Source of the DNA: Lachnospira rogosae
GTDB lineage: Bacteria > Bacillota > Clostridia > Lachnospirales > Lachnospiraceae
Length of the DNA stretch: 64,000 bases
Reading direction: 5' to 3'
Assembly: GCF_040096455.1 (NCBI RefSeq)
Contig: NZ_JBBMER010000007.1
Span: 134,067-198,066, forward strand
In this document: positions 52,915 through 62,450 of the stretch, one piece after another
Position numbering within the stretch: the stretch's first letter is position 1
How the letters are laid out: the number at the start of each line of letters is the position of its first letter
Position numbers and translations under genes: made by a program
The notes under the pieces: model-generated
The model's database searches: none
What the model saw: the letters and a program-made list of their open reading frames with translations, nothing else
What the model was told of the DNA's origin: nothing

Positions 52915-53032
52915 CTTATACAGCTTTAAATTGTTAACAATATGTTAACTATTTTTGAATTTATTGCGAAATTATTACATTAAAATTACGCAATGACTAC
53001 ATTAATTAACACCTAATACCAAAAGCATCTGA

Positions 53033-53509
53033 TTAGTTCATAATCGCAACCGCAATATTAAGATATGCTGCAAAGGTTACCCATAAAAGATATGGAACCA
53101 TAAGCCACGCTGCCACTGTATTAACATTAAAAAATCTCCATATTGTAAATATTATTAAAATCCACAATATCATAAGCCATACAAACGCCAGCCAGAAAGC
53201 ACCAAAGTTGAAGAATATAACTGACCAGCCTATATTGATTACAAGCTGTACTCCATATAATATCAGTGCTTCTGTTCTGTCATCATCCCTTGTCTCACAT
53301 ACAATATAAGATGCCAGTCCCATAAGTATAAAAAGAATTGTCCATACAATAGGAAAAAGCTGACCAGGAGGTGATAGTACAGGTTTATTCAAATCTCTGT
53401 AGATTTCCATTGAATTACCTGTAAGAAGCCACGATATTACTCCTGCTCCTATACTTATCACCATCGCTAAAATCAGCCTTTTCCAATTCACTTTAATATT
53501 TCCTGTCAT
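53033..53509 (-). CDS. tspO: TspO/MBR family protein
   Basis: About 158 residues from ATG 53509 (GGAGG five bases upstream). It has five predicted membrane helices. Family signatures are DLNKPVLSPPGQLFPIVWTI in the first loop and WSVIFFNFGAFWLAFVWLM, then WLMVPYLLWVTFAAYLNIAV, typical of TspO tryptophan-rich sensory proteins. Bacterial members bind porphyrins and respond to stress or oxygen. The neighbouring envelope genes give no obvious pathway link. Confidence 0.92.
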   Translation of the reverse strand: MTGNIKVNWKRLILAMVISIGAGVISWLLTGNSMEIYRDLNKPVLSPPGQLFPIVWTILFILMGLASYIVCETRDDDRTEALILYGVQLVINIGWSVIFFNFGAFWLAFVWLMILWILIIFTIWRFFNVNTVAAWLMVPYLLWVTFAAYLNIAVAIMN

Positions 53510-53620
53510 AATTCCTCCATTCACCAAAAAATGTAACATTTTATCTGTCAGAATTATTTTATGCAGAAATCACTAAAGCATACTTATAGTTTATTTAATT
53601 GTAATTTCACTGTCTGACCA

Positions 53621-53767
53621 TTACAGACCACTCTTTATATTCTCTCCTGCCGCAGCAGTTGTTGCCGTTGTTACTGCCGCTATCTTATGAAGTGCAATGT
53701 AATCTTTTGCTTTTTTTATAAATTGCAAATCTCCTGCTTTTTCTAATAATTCTTTAAACTTATTCAA
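53621..53767 (-). CDS. Small ORF, 48-residue peptide with TTG start
   Basis: Open reading frame from TTG 53767 to TAA 53621, with GAGG seven bases before the start. The first 30 residues are Lys/Glu-rich and amphipathic (NKFKELLEKAGDLQFIKKAK, then DYIALHK), and the tail is Ala/Thr-rich (IAAVTTATTAAAG) with a final ENIKSGL. No family was recognised. The tail is hydrophobic enough to touch a membrane but is short. It lies between a GT2 gene and tspO on the same strand, in a gap that otherwise holds nothing. It could be a spurious frame. Confidence 0.45.
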   Translation of the reverse strand: MNKFKELLEKAGDLQFIKKAKDYIALHKIAAVTTATTAAAGENIKSGL

Positions 53768-53844
53768 CTGTATTCCTCTTTTCTTAAGTCCACCAATTCA
53801 CACATAAATGCCTGAATTTATTTATTGTAATATTATACTGACTA

Positions 53845-54585
53845 TTAATCATAATAATGTTTAAAATACACTCTTCCAAATATTGCCCATGTATCAGCGA
53901 ATGCTCTTACACAGTCTTTCATTCCAATTCTGTTAGCACCCTTATCTCTTACAAAGACAACCTCAACTGGCATTTCTGCTATTTTAAAGCCCCTTCTATG
54001 CACCGCCACAAGCAGCTCTATATCATATGCAAAGCCTGACGTTCTTATAAGGTGTCCTACCGGTTTAATAGCTTCTGCCTTAAACACCTTAAGTCCTGTC
54101 TGAGTATCCTTTACATTAAGATGAAATAATATTATAAGCATTATATAGTAACACATGCTTATTACTTTTCTTTTAAATGGATATTTAAGCTTTGACCCCT
54201 TATGAAATTTACACCCGATAACAACATCTGCGTTATCATCAAGCATTTTCTTAAGATAACCCTCAAGCTGTGCCGGATTAAGTTCCAGATCTGCATCAAC
54301 AAATGCAATATACTTTCCTTCAGCCTGCGACACGCCCGATATTATGGCATTACCTTTACCTCTGTTCTTATCAGAAGTGACAAGCCTTACTCTTTTGTCT
54401 TTTCTTACCGCTCTTAATATCTCCGCCTTGGTATTATCCTTACTTCCGTCATTAACAGCTATAAGTTCAATTTCCCTGACAAAGCCTGATACTATATCAA
54501 GTGTCTTCATTATGCTTTGATATATTAATTTTTCCTCATTGTATGCTGGCATTACTATGGATAACATTCCATCTAATTCTACCAT
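53845..54585 (-). CDS. GT2 family glycosyltransferase (DPM/GtrB-like)
   Basis: About 246 residues from ATG 54585 (GAGGG upstream; ATG 54642 adds a hydrophobic lead that overlaps the tRNA-proximal region). GT2 motifs are MLSIVMPAYNEEKLIYQSIM, ELIAVNDGSKDNTKAEIL, and YIAFVDADLELNPAQLEGYL with the DXD-like site; DTQTGLKVFKAEAIKPVG is common in polyprenyl-phosphate sugar synthases. There is one hydrophobic stretch (MCYYIMLIILFHLN) within the enzyme. It may provide a second lipid-linked sugar donor for the PIG-V paralogue. Confidence 0.85.
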   Translation of the reverse strand: MVELDGMLSIVMPAYNEEKLIYQSIMKTLDIVSGFVREIELIAVNDGSKDNTKAEILRAVRKDKRVRLVTSDKNRGKGNAIISGVSQAEGKYIAFVDADLELNPAQLEGYLKKMLDDNADVVIGCKFHKGSKLKYPFKRKVISMCYYIMLIILFHLNVKDTQTGLKVFKAEAIKPVGHLIRTSGFAYDIELLVAVHRRGFKIAEMPVEVVFVRDKGANRIGMKDCVRAFADTWAIFGRVYFKHYYD

Positions 54586-54741
54586 TGCACCCTCATTTCT
54601 AAACAACAAATTGATTATTAATACAAAAAATGTGCAAAGCACATTCCAACACCATGCACGGTCATCTGCGTCTAACTACAGATTATTGTGGGTGTGCATC
54701 ATCGGCACATAGTGCCTTTTGTGTAATAAAGAATTCCTATT

Positions 54742-54777
54742 ACACAAAAAAGACTTCCTACTCATTTGTAGGAAGTC
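54742..54777 (-). terminator. tRNA operon terminator
   Basis: GACTTCCTAC (minus strand 54777-54768) pairs with GTAGGAAGTC (54761-54752), 6-base loop, then TTTTTT at 54751-54746. It directly follows tRNA-Leu. Confidence 0.85.
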
Positions 54778-54780
54778 CTA

Positions 54781-54867
54781 TGCCGGCAACGGGAATCGAA
54801 CCCGTATGGGAGTATAAGTCCCGCAGGATTTTAAGTCCTGTGCGTCTGCCAGTTCCGCCACACCGGC
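54781..54867 (-). tRNA. tRNA-Leu (TAA)
   Basis: A class II tRNA of 87 bases on the minus strand. Acceptor GCCGGTG pairs with the 3' TGCCGGC plus discriminator A. The anticodon stem-loop CAGGACTTAAAATCCTG gives anticodon TAA. A long variable arm precedes the T arm (CGGGTTCGATTCCCG). CCA is not encoded. Confidence 0.95.
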
Positions 54868-54950
54868 TCTTTGGTATATCTTAATACATAATCCAAACTT
54901 GGTGCAGCCTAAGTTGCACTTTACTGCCTGCAAGCCAGTATTATGTAGAA

Positions 54951-55032
54951 TGGGCGGAGAAGGATTCGAACCTTCGAAGGCAGTGCCAGCAGATTTACAG
55001 TCTGTCCCCTTTGGCCACTCGGGAATCCACCC
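54951..55032 (-). tRNA. tRNA-Tyr (GTA)
   Basis: A class II tRNA of about 82 bases on the minus strand. Acceptor GGGTGGA pairs with 3' TCCGCCC plus A; anticodon stem-loop CAGACTGTAAATCTG gives GTA. Variable arm GCTGGCACTGCC and T arm AGGTTCGAATCCT follow. It is probably first in a transcript with tRNA-Leu. Confidence 0.95.
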
Positions 55033-55073
55033 ATAATTCCTAAGTCAGTCTGCTAACTCAGGAAACTTTTTGC

Positions 55074-55102
55074 ATTTTATCATATATATCTTATCTTGGC
55101 AA
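55074..55102 (-). promoter_or_regulatory. tRNA operon promoter
   Basis: TTGCCA (55102-55097) and TAAAAT (55079-55074) with a 17-base spacer, about 40 bases before tRNA-Tyr. An 8-bp hairpin TCCTGAGT/ACTTAGGA lies in the leader. Confidence 0.7.
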
Positions 55103-55125
55103 GTGTTTTTTACAATATTTATTAA

Positions 55126-56022
55126 TTAATAAAACATATTAACCGAAGTAATACGAAATCCCTTATACTTCTTAAAATTATCATTGCTAATAGCTGATGT
55201 GTAATCATATATATTAACAGTTTCTTCTGGCACGAAAGATATCTTTACAATACCATCATTTCCTACAATATCTGCTGGTATCTTTAAAGTATTAAGGTTA
55301 TCATTCACCTTATCTTCTCTTTCCCTGTCACCATATTCATTCTTATGGTACTTAACCGCTCCCTCTGTTTCATTATATGCAGTTATAGTTCCAATATATT
55401 CATCATTAGCATATACTTTAGTATCTGTATTATAGCTTGCACCATACACTTCAAGCACAATGTCTTTCTCAACTCTTGTTACAAATCTGTAATAAAGTGC
55501 TGCCTCATTACCTTTATTAGTATATATCCCTGTATGAAGTGAATAGAAACCCTTTGTGTATCTGTAAGGAATGTTCAATGCAGAAGCTATTGTCTTATCC
55601 TCATCTTTATCAGCTGTAGAATTATCATCAGCATCTTCTGATACATAATTATTCTCTGCTGCTAACATTTTTTGGAAATATTTATCAATGGCAGAATCTC
55701 TGTTAGACTCCACACTATCCTCATTAACCTCATCAGCCTCTTCTTCATCATCTGTTATAATATCGCCATAAAGCTTCTGTTCTTCTAATAACTTTTTATA
55801 TTCTTCAAGCTTTGATATATCATATATCTCTGTATTACCAAAGTAATAGTCAAGACCATTTTCACCCGGCCACTTAGACAATTCACCATCTACATAGTAA
55901 AGCTTATATTCATCTGATACATCAAGCTTACTGCCAAGCACAAGCGTTGCAAGATAGAACACTGCAAGAATCACAACAATAATATATGCAATTATATTAA
56001 TACATTTTTTCTTATTATTCAT
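55126..56022 (-). CDS. Uncharacterised single-pass membrane protein
   Basis: A 298-residue protein I do not recognise. One N-terminal membrane segment (CINIIAYIIVVILAVFYLAT) orients the rest outside the cell. Residues about 85-140 are acidic (DDEEEADEVNEDS, ADDNSTADKDEDK). The C-terminal half looks like a beta-sandwich, with LEVYGASYNTDTKVYANDEY, IGTITAYNETEG and IVKISFVPEETVNIYDY. It lies just downstream of a PIG-V protein in the same apparent operon, so it may accompany that glycosyltransferase. GGAG precedes ATG 56022. Confidence 0.7.
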   Translation of the reverse strand: MNNKKKCINIIAYIIVVILAVFYLATLVLGSKLDVSDEYKLYYVDGELSKWPGENGLDYYFGNTEIYDISKLEEYKKLLEEQKLYGDIITDDEEEADEVNEDSVESNRDSAIDKYFQKMLAAENNYVSEDADDNSTADKDEDKTIASALNIPYRYTKGFYSLHTGIYTNKGNEAALYYRFVTRVEKDIVLEVYGASYNTDTKVYANDEYIGTITAYNETEGAVKYHKNEYGDREREDKVNDNLNTLKIPADIVGNDGIVKISFVPEETVNIYDYTSAISNDNFKKYKGFRITSVNMFY

Positions 56023-56037
56023 CCCAACTCTCCTTTT

Positions 56038-57231
56038 CTACGCCGTAAATGCGTTGACACCTGCTGTAAACCATAACCATATAAGAAATGCTTCCATAAC
56101 TACTGCAAGAAATACCGCCAGCCACTTTAAGTCTTTCTTATCTGCAAAATAATCATATAAACCAATGTATACAACATAACTTCCAGCTATAAATCTGCAC
56201 ATTGACATAACTCCGCCCGTAAAAGGAATTATAAGTGTTATGACAGCAAATAGAACTTCTGAATAATATCTACATTTAAGCATATATACATACACGATTA
56301 TTGCCAGTATCATAACCAGCGGAATCCAGTATCTTTCTGCATATATATTATTAAAGAAATCCCATATCATATTACCTATCCAGCCAGCACCATCTTCTCT
56401 CCATGCTGCCTGCACATTTCTGAACGCCCACGCATCTCCTGTCACATAATACAGATGCATCATGTTAACAAATATGCCTGCCGGACATAAGAATACCTGC
56501 AATATCTTAACTGGATTTTTAAACATATGTACTATAAAACTGCCAAGCTTTCCAAATGTTATCCTGCCCTCATATAAATCAAGGTACATCTGCAATACGA
56601 GCGGGAATACAAGTATAACACCAACTATTCTTGTACAGCTTGCAAGCATAGCCGCAGCTGCTGAAATCCAGTAATTATTAATATTGCCCTTTTCTTTTTT
56701 TAGATAGTAAAAGAACACTGCAATAAGCATCATAAATAATGTTTCTGAATATACACAATGAAGATAGAATGAGTATGGTCCCATATATACAAGAACCACT
56801 GCAAAATATCCTAATCTGTCAGGCTTATAAAGCCTTACTGTCTTAACAAGAAATATCCCCATTATATACACATATATTAAGCTGAGAAATATTCCTGCCT
56901 GTGCATAATTAAGGAAGAAAAATATGTATTTAAACAATCTTATTGATACTGGAAATAAAGGAAAGAATGCCCAGTTAGCCTGTCCATCTCCCGGCTTTAT
57001 GCTTCCAGAAAGACTATATCCTTTTTCAGCAATCTTAATATACCAGTCTGCATCGCCACCAAGAAACATCTTAGCAAATGTAATATTATTGCCAAATGCT
57101 GAATTGGTAACACAGCCAATAAATATATAAAATAGTCTTGATACAAGCAAAATCAAAAGAACATTTTTCGCAATCTGCTTATTCTCTTTAGTAGCAATCC
57201 TGTTCCATAATCCAACCGCCTTCTCCTTCAT
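56038..57231 (-). CDS. PIG-V-like mannosyltransferase, second paralogue
   Basis: About 397 residues from ATG 57231 (AAGG eight bases before it; a GTG at 57270 would add 13 residues). Polytopic, about 9-10 hydrophobic segments. The motif GGDADWYKIAEKGYSL-like sequence (LGGDADWYIKIAEKGYSLSG) and WAFFPLFPVSIRLFKYIFFF match the PIG-V pattern seen in the 41465-42766 paralogue, with TRIVGVILVFPLVLQMYLDL also shared. It is probably a GT-C transferase working outside the membrane. It lies next to the 298-residue protein and downstream of rfbD. Confidence 0.8.
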   Translation of the reverse strand: MKEKAVGLWNRIATKENKQIAKNVLLILLVSRLFYIFIGCVTNSAFGNNITFAKMFLGGDADWYIKIAEKGYSLSGSIKPGDGQANWAFFPLFPVSIRLFKYIFFFLNYAQAGIFLSLIYVYIMGIFLVKTVRLYKPDRLGYFAVVLVYMGPYSFYLHCVYSETLFMMLIAVFFYYLKKEKGNINNYWISAAAAMLASCTRIVGVILVFPLVLQMYLDLYEGRITFGKLGSFIVHMFKNPVKILQVFLCPAGIFVNMMHLYYVTGDAWAFRNVQAAWREDGAGWIGNMIWDFFNNIYAERYWIPLVMILAIIVYVYMLKCRYYSEVLFAVITLIIPFTGGVMSMCRFIAGSYVVYIGLYDYFADKKDLKWLAVFLAVVMEAFLIWLWFTAGVNAFTA

Positions 57232-57322
57232 ACGTTTACCTTTCTTCTTAATTAGTAAATACGGATACACAATAACGAAACATTAAAGTTGTTGGGTTCT
57301 GACCCTGACATTATAATCATTT

Positions 57323-58261
57323 CTATTCGTTACCTGTAGCCTGTTCCTGTTCTTTTAAATATTTAATATACCTTTCCACAGCATTCTGCCAGGTTGGAAG
57401 CGGTGTAAATCCTGCCTCTTTAAGCTTTGATTTATCTAATCTTGAATTAAATGGCCTTGCCGCCTTTGAAAGGCCATATTCTTCTGTGGATACCGGAATA
57501 ACCTTAATATCCATTCCAGCCTGTCTGTATATTTCACACGCAAAATCATACCACGAAATATAGCCACCCTCATTAGTTGCATGATAATATCCATATTTCT
57601 CTGTAGCTATCATATCAACTAATAATACTGCCAGATCAAGTGTATATGTTGGTGTTCCTATCTGGTCATTAACAACTCTTACAGTCTCGTGGTTCTTTCC
57701 AACCTTAATCATTGTCTTTATAAAATTATTGCCATTAGCACCGAATACCCATGCTATTCTTACTATAAAATATTTAGAAAGTGTATCAGCAACCGCAAGC
57801 TCACCCTCAAGCTTAGTCTGTCCATATACATTAAGCGGCTTGTATTCCTTGCAGTCCGGCTCCCAAGGCTTCTCACCCTGCCCATTAAACACATAATCTG
57901 TGCTTATATATACCATTTTACAATCAAGCTTCTTAGCCGCCTTTGCAATATTAGCTGTCCCTTTGGCATTGACAGCTCTTACCTTCTCAACCTTGTCATC
58001 ATCTTCTGCCATATCTACTGCCGTCCACGCCGCACAGTGTATAATAACATCTGGTGATACACTGCTTATAACCTCATCTACAACAGCCTCATCTGTTATG
58101 TCCATCTTGACATATTCCATTGTTGTAACAGCACTATTATCCTGAATACCACTGTAATTATCAGCTATATCACTTCCTATTCCTGTGTACCCTCTTTTAT
58201 CGAGTTCATTCATAACGTCATGACCTAACTGACCTGACACTCCTGTTACTAATACTTTCAT
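57323..58261 (-). CDS. rfbD: dTDP-4-dehydrorhamnose reductase
   Basis: NADPH-dependent last enzyme of dTDP-L-rhamnose synthesis (RmlD), 312 residues. The Rossmann motif is MKVLVTGVSGQLGHDVMNEL, then YISTDYVFNGQGEKPW and the catalytic YGQTKLEGE (YxxxK). WVFGANGNNFIKTMIKVG and VVNDQIGTPTYTLDLA are also typical. It indicates that a rhamnose-containing polymer is made; rfbA, rfbB and rfbC are not in this window. GGAG precedes ATG 58261. Confidence 0.93.
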   Translation of the reverse strand: MKVLVTGVSGQLGHDVMNELDKRGYTGIGSDIADNYSGIQDNSAVTTMEYVKMDITDEAVVDEVISSVSPDVIIHCAAWTAVDMAEDDDKVEKVRAVNAKGTANIAKAAKKLDCKMVYISTDYVFNGQGEKPWEPDCKEYKPLNVYGQTKLEGELAVADTLSKYFIVRIAWVFGANGNNFIKTMIKVGKNHETVRVVNDQIGTPTYTLDLAVLLVDMIATEKYGYYHATNEGGYISWYDFACEIYRQAGMDIKVIPVSTEEYGLSKAARPFNSRLDKSKLKEAGFTPLPTWQNAVERYIKYLKEQEQATGNE

Positions 58262-58356
58262 ACTTTCTCCTTAATGTCTTCTATTATCTTTCAATTTAGT
58301 TATAATCCAGCGCATTAATACTATTACAAATATTATTTATATACAATATAAATAAT

Positions 58357-59442
58357 TTAATCACTTGTAATGAAATCATACACAACTTTCCCAAGTCTAT
58401 CAGGTGCATATCTTTTAACTACATTTGCATATGCTTCTGTATCAACCTCTGTATTATATGACAATAATTCATCTGCAAGATTGTTTATCTGCTCATATTC
58501 ATTACATCTTATATTAAATGTATTAATATTGCCGTCTGTAATCTCATCAAATATAGGAAGATTACTTGCTATAATTGGCTTTTTAAAACGCATAACCTCA
58601 ATAATCGGCATACCAAACCCCTCGGCCTTCGACGGAAACACAAAAGCTGACATTGAGGCATACAGCTCGTGCTTTTTATCGTGGGTCACATAATCAAGAT
58701 AAGTTATATCTTCATCTAACATCATTGCCGACCTTACAATCTGGTTAATCTCTTCTTCCTGCATTTTTCCACCAAGAATAAGTTTCTTCTTTCCGCCCCG
58801 GTTCTTATATTGCAAATAGCCTTTTATAAGAAGGTCAACGCCCTTTCTTTTCTCCATATTGCCAACATAAAGAAAATAATCATCATCTTTATTATCCAAT
58901 TGCTTTTTAACAGGATTGGATATTATATAAGCATTAACATTCGCTATGCTCTTAGCTTCCGGGAAAATTTCTTCCGTTGTCCTTTTGGTCTGTTCTGAAT
59001 TATATAGAATCATATCTGTATTCTTAAGTGTCTTTTTAAGATTGTACTTAAAATACATACTATATACTTGCCCGAAATATTCAACATATTCTATTGGAAA
59101 CATATCGTGTATTGTAATCATAGTTTTAAAGCTACCGCCGAGGTTAATCGGAATTATCGTATTAACTTCCCAGAATATATCAGGCTTAATAATATCAAGC
59201 TGCTTTTTCACATATGCAAAATAAGCATAAACTCCGGCACTCTTATACACCTGTTTTCCCTTTGTATATACTTTTATTCCATTTTTAATAAATGACTTAA
59301 TATATTCACTCTCTGCAACATCTGATATAAGAACGAATTCCAGATCCTCATATTTCATAAGCTGCTTAAGAAAGTCATTAAGATACATTCCCACTCCGCT
59401 TGGTCTGCTGCCAAGCGTTCTTGCATCAACCGCTATCTTCAT
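58357..59442 (-). CDS. GT4 glycosyltransferase
   Basis: About 361 residues from ATG 59442 (AGGA eight bases upstream; ATG 59508 adds 22 residues that overlap the previous gene). Retaining GT-B enzyme: the start MKIAVDARTLGSRPSGVGMY and the donor-site region FVFPSKAEGFGMPIIEVMRF (E-x7-E) are diagnostic, along with YFLYVGNMEKRKGVDLLIKG. It probably adds a nucleotide-sugar residue to the polysaccharide repeat on the cytoplasmic face. Acceptor and sugar unknown. Confidence 0.9.
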   Translation of the reverse strand: MKIAVDARTLGSRPSGVGMYLNDFLKQLMKYEDLEFVLISDVAESEYIKSFIKNGIKVYTKGKQVYKSAGVYAYFAYVKKQLDIIKPDIFWEVNTIIPINLGGSFKTMITIHDMFPIEYVEYFGQVYSMYFKYNLKKTLKNTDMILYNSEQTKRTTEEIFPEAKSIANVNAYIISNPVKKQLDNKDDDYFLYVGNMEKRKGVDLLIKGYLQYKNRGGKKKLILGGKMQEEEINQIVRSAMMLDEDITYLDYVTHDKKHELYASMSAFVFPSKAEGFGMPIIEVMRFKKPIIASNLPIFDEITDGNINTFNIRCNEYEQINNLADELLSYNTEVDTEAYANVVKRYAPDRLGKVVYDFITSD

Positions 59443-59453
59443 CTTTTTAATCC

Positions 59454-60542
59454 TTATTCTGCATATTTGTCCATAATTCCTGCAATTATATGGGCTGACC
59501 TGTCCCACGAATGATTTGAAAGTACATTCTGCACTGCCTCGTCACTCACCTTATTCTTTTCTAACAGCTCATCTATATTCACATCAGGCTTATGACAGTT
59601 GACATATGTAGCCGCATTTTTGTAAATCTCGTGCAGCACCGGAATATCACCAAGAACAATCTCAGCTCCCATACAGAGTGCCTCCATAGGTGGTATTCCA
59701 AAGCCCTCATAGGTTGATGGGAATAAAAATGCTTTGCAGTATTTCATAAGTGCTCTCGCCTCTGAATCCCTGGCATAACCAATCGCCACTACATTGCCAA
59801 GCTTTTCTATTCCAGACCTGTCCCCAAGACTTTCACCTGCTATTACATATGTACTTTCTGGGTGAAGCTTCGCATTATTAAGAATCCAGTTAAGATTCTT
59901 ATTAGGTGCTAATGAAGCCATATACAGATAATATTTATGTCTTTTTATTCTTGAAGCATACTTGTCAAATATACTCTCGTCTATGCTGTTCACATCAAAG
60001 TGCTGCCAGCCATTGCCTGCAACTACTATTTCCTTACCATGGGTATTATAATTATCAATGATTTCTTTTCTGGAAAACCCACTGACCGTTATTATCGCAT
60101 CAGCACTCTTAAAGGCTTTAAGATACATAAGCTTTCTGAACAATATCTCATGCCAGTCACCCGGCTCTCTAAAGAACTCCTTATGTGTCTTAAATGCTAT
60201 GTCGTGTACCGTAACTATTCCATTTTTCATAAACAGTGATACTTCATTACATAAATATACAGGCTTAGCCTTCTGCTTGTCCACATATCTCTGAAACGTG
60301 AACTGTTCCCACATTCTTCCAGATTTTCCAGCCAATATAACAATCTTAATGTTATTATAGTGTGTCTTATAGCTGTTAATCTCCGCAGATGTACCTTCTG
60401 AATCAATCTCGGGCACAGCTATCTCAACCTCGTAAGGCTTATCCGCCATATATTTATCAAGTTCTTTTGTTATTTGTCTTGCGTACCTCTGGACACCTTT
60501 AATATGTCCATACAAAAAGCTTCCATCAATAATATATTTCAT
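59454..60542 (-). CDS. GT4 glycosyltransferase
   Basis: About 362 residues from ATG 60542 (GAGG five bases upstream; ATG 60590 is less likely). It begins MKYIIDGSFLYGHIKGVQRY, which fits a GT4 N-domain, and has the donor-site motif FLFPSTYEGFGIPPMEALCM (E-x7-E) around residue 290, with YYLYMASLAPNKNLNWILNN. It lies between CapD and the other GT4 gene with tight spacing. Sugar unknown. Confidence 0.9.
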   Translation of the reverse strand: MKYIIDGSFLYGHIKGVQRYARQITKELDKYMADKPYEVEIAVPEIDSEGTSAEINSYKTHYNNIKIVILAGKSGRMWEQFTFQRYVDKQKAKPVYLCNEVSLFMKNGIVTVHDIAFKTHKEFFREPGDWHEILFRKLMYLKAFKSADAIITVSGFSRKEIIDNYNTHGKEIVVAGNGWQHFDVNSIDESIFDKYASRIKRHKYYLYMASLAPNKNLNWILNNAKLHPESTYVIAGESLGDRSGIEKLGNVVAIGYARDSEARALMKYCKAFLFPSTYEGFGIPPMEALCMGAEIVLGDIPVLHEIYKNAATYVNCHKPDVNIDELLEKNKVSDEAVQNVLSNHSWDRSAHIIAGIMDKYAE

Positions 60543-60564
60543 AGTAACCTCTTTTTGCAGTTTC

Positions 60565-62448
60565 TTATTGTATATCATTATCCGATACATGGTCAGGCTT
60601 ATAAGTTGGAACGAATTCCTTTACAAGCCGTCTTACTGCCATCGCATCTTCTTTGTAAGCTGTTTCCTTAAGGACTTCTAGCTTGTCCTCAAAATTGTCT
60701 TTATCAAATTCAATAGGCTTGCCTATATGAATAAGCTTATTCTGTGTATCCTGAAGCCCTTCCTCTGCCATAAGAAGTTCTTCATATAACTTCTCACCAG
60801 GTCTTAAACCAGTATATTTAATCTCCATATCCACACCAAGTGTGTAACCTGATAGTCTTATAAGATTCTTTGCAAGGTCATCTATCTTTACCGGCTCACC
60901 CATATCAAGAATAAATATCTCACCACCCTTGGCGTATGCACCCGCCTGAATAACAAGCGACACGGCCTCCGGTATTGTCATAAAATATCTTATTATATCA
61001 GGGTGTGTAACTGTAACCGGACCCCCTGCTGCAATCTGCTTCTTAAAAAGAGGAATTACAGAGCCATTGCTTCCAAGTACATTACCAAATCTTACGGCTA
61101 CGAATTCTGTATTAGATACTCCATTATAATACTGAATTATCATCTCACATATACGTTTTGTCGCACCCATTATATTAGTCGGATTAACGGCTTTATCTGT
61201 ACTTATCATTACAAATCTCTTGGTATTATATTTGTCTGCCATTCTTGCAAGATTCCAGGTACCGGCTACATTATTCTTAACTGCCTCATTAGGGCTTCCC
61301 TCCATAAGCGGAACGTGCTTATGTGCCGCTGCGTGATATACAATATCCGGTCTGTAATGTGAGAATATCCACTCAAGTCTTGTGTTATTTCTTATTGAAC
61401 CAATAAGCGTCACCACATTGGCATAAGGACAATTCATCTTTAATTCCTGCTGTATATCATAGGCACTGTTCTCATATATATCAAATATAATAAGGCACTT
61501 AGGGTTATGCTTGACTAACTGCCTGCAAAGCTCAGAACCAATTGAACCACCGCCGCCTGTTACAAGAACAGTCTTGCCCGATACATATCCAAGAATTGAC
61601 TCCACATCAACATTGATAGGATCCCTTCCAAGTAAATCGTCCACATCAACATTTCTGATATCCTGAACATTAATCTCGCCGTCCATCATCTGATACACGC
61701 CAGGTATAATCTTTAAATTACAGTTAGTTTCTTTACAGATATTAAGTATCTGTCTTTTAGTTTCCTGCGATGCTGATGGAATAGCAAATATTATCTCATC
61801 TATCTCATAGTATCTTGCATATTCCTTAATACGCTCCCTTGTTCCAACAATCTTAACGCCTCGTATATACTTTCCAACCTTTTTAGGGTCATCATCAATA
61901 ATACATACAACCTTGGAATTATCAAGGTATCTTGAATTAGCAATCTCTCTCATAAGAACATTGGTAGCCTCACCGGCACCAATTATCATAATCTTAATCT
62001 GCTCTGATGTATGTCTGTATTCCTGTAAAAGTGTTCTTATAAGCCTGTACATAAAACGGCTCGCACACATTGCAACTATAAGAAATACTACTGACATAAA
62101 ATAACAGGCTCTAGGAAGCGGTGTTCCCATAACTGTTGTAAGACAGACGTGTGCCACCTCCGATACAATACAAGCCTCAACTATCTTATAAAGCTCGGCT
62201 ATACTCGCATACTGCCACAAACTGTGATACATTCTGAAACACCAGAATATAAGCAGTGTTATAAGTGTAAATGGTACGCAGGTACTCTTAAAATTCTGTA
62301 TATATTGTGACTCTATCGCCGCCAGATCAACGTTAAACCTCATTACCAGCGATATAAATACACAGCCGTTAACAAGAATTATATCTGTTATTATAAGAAA
62401 AAAGCGTCTGACTATTAACTGTAGCTTATCTTTCCTTGTCTCTTCCAT
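60565..62448 (-). CDS. CapD/WbpM-type membrane NDP-sugar 4,6-dehydratase/epimerase
   Basis: A 627-residue protein. Four N-terminal membrane helices (residues about 10-130) are followed by a CoA-binding-like Rossmann domain (IMIIGAGEATNVLMREIANS) and, from about residue 290, the SDR catalytic domain: VLVTGGGGSIGSELCRQLV, then YHAAAHKHVPLMEGSP and the STDKAVNPTNIMGATKR site with Ser-Met-Lys in place of the usual YxxxK. It probably converts UDP-GlcNAc to a 4-keto-6-deoxy sugar for the polysaccharide. It sits in the glycosyltransferase operon. Confidence 0.92.
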   Translation of the reverse strand: MEETRKDKLQLIVRRFFLIITDIILVNGCVFISLVMRFNVDLAAIESQYIQNFKSTCVPFTLITLLIFWCFRMYHSLWQYASIAELYKIVEACIVSEVAHVCLTTVMGTPLPRACYFMSVVFLIVAMCASRFMYRLIRTLLQEYRHTSEQIKIMIIGAGEATNVLMREIANSRYLDNSKVVCIIDDDPKKVGKYIRGVKIVGTRERIKEYARYYEIDEIIFAIPSASQETKRQILNICKETNCNLKIIPGVYQMMDGEINVQDIRNVDVDDLLGRDPINVDVESILGYVSGKTVLVTGGGGSIGSELCRQLVKHNPKCLIIFDIYENSAYDIQQELKMNCPYANVVTLIGSIRNNTRLEWIFSHYRPDIVYHAAAHKHVPLMEGSPNEAVKNNVAGTWNLARMADKYNTKRFVMISTDKAVNPTNIMGATKRICEMIIQYYNGVSNTEFVAVRFGNVLGSNGSVIPLFKKQIAAGGPVTVTHPDIIRYFMTIPEAVSLVIQAGAYAKGGEIFILDMGEPVKIDDLAKNLIRLSGYTLGVDMEIKYTGLRPGEKLYEELLMAEEGLQDTQNKLIHIGKPIEFDKDNFEDKLEVLKETAYKEDAMAVRRLVKEFVPTYKPDHVSDNDIQ

Positions 62449-62450
62449 AA

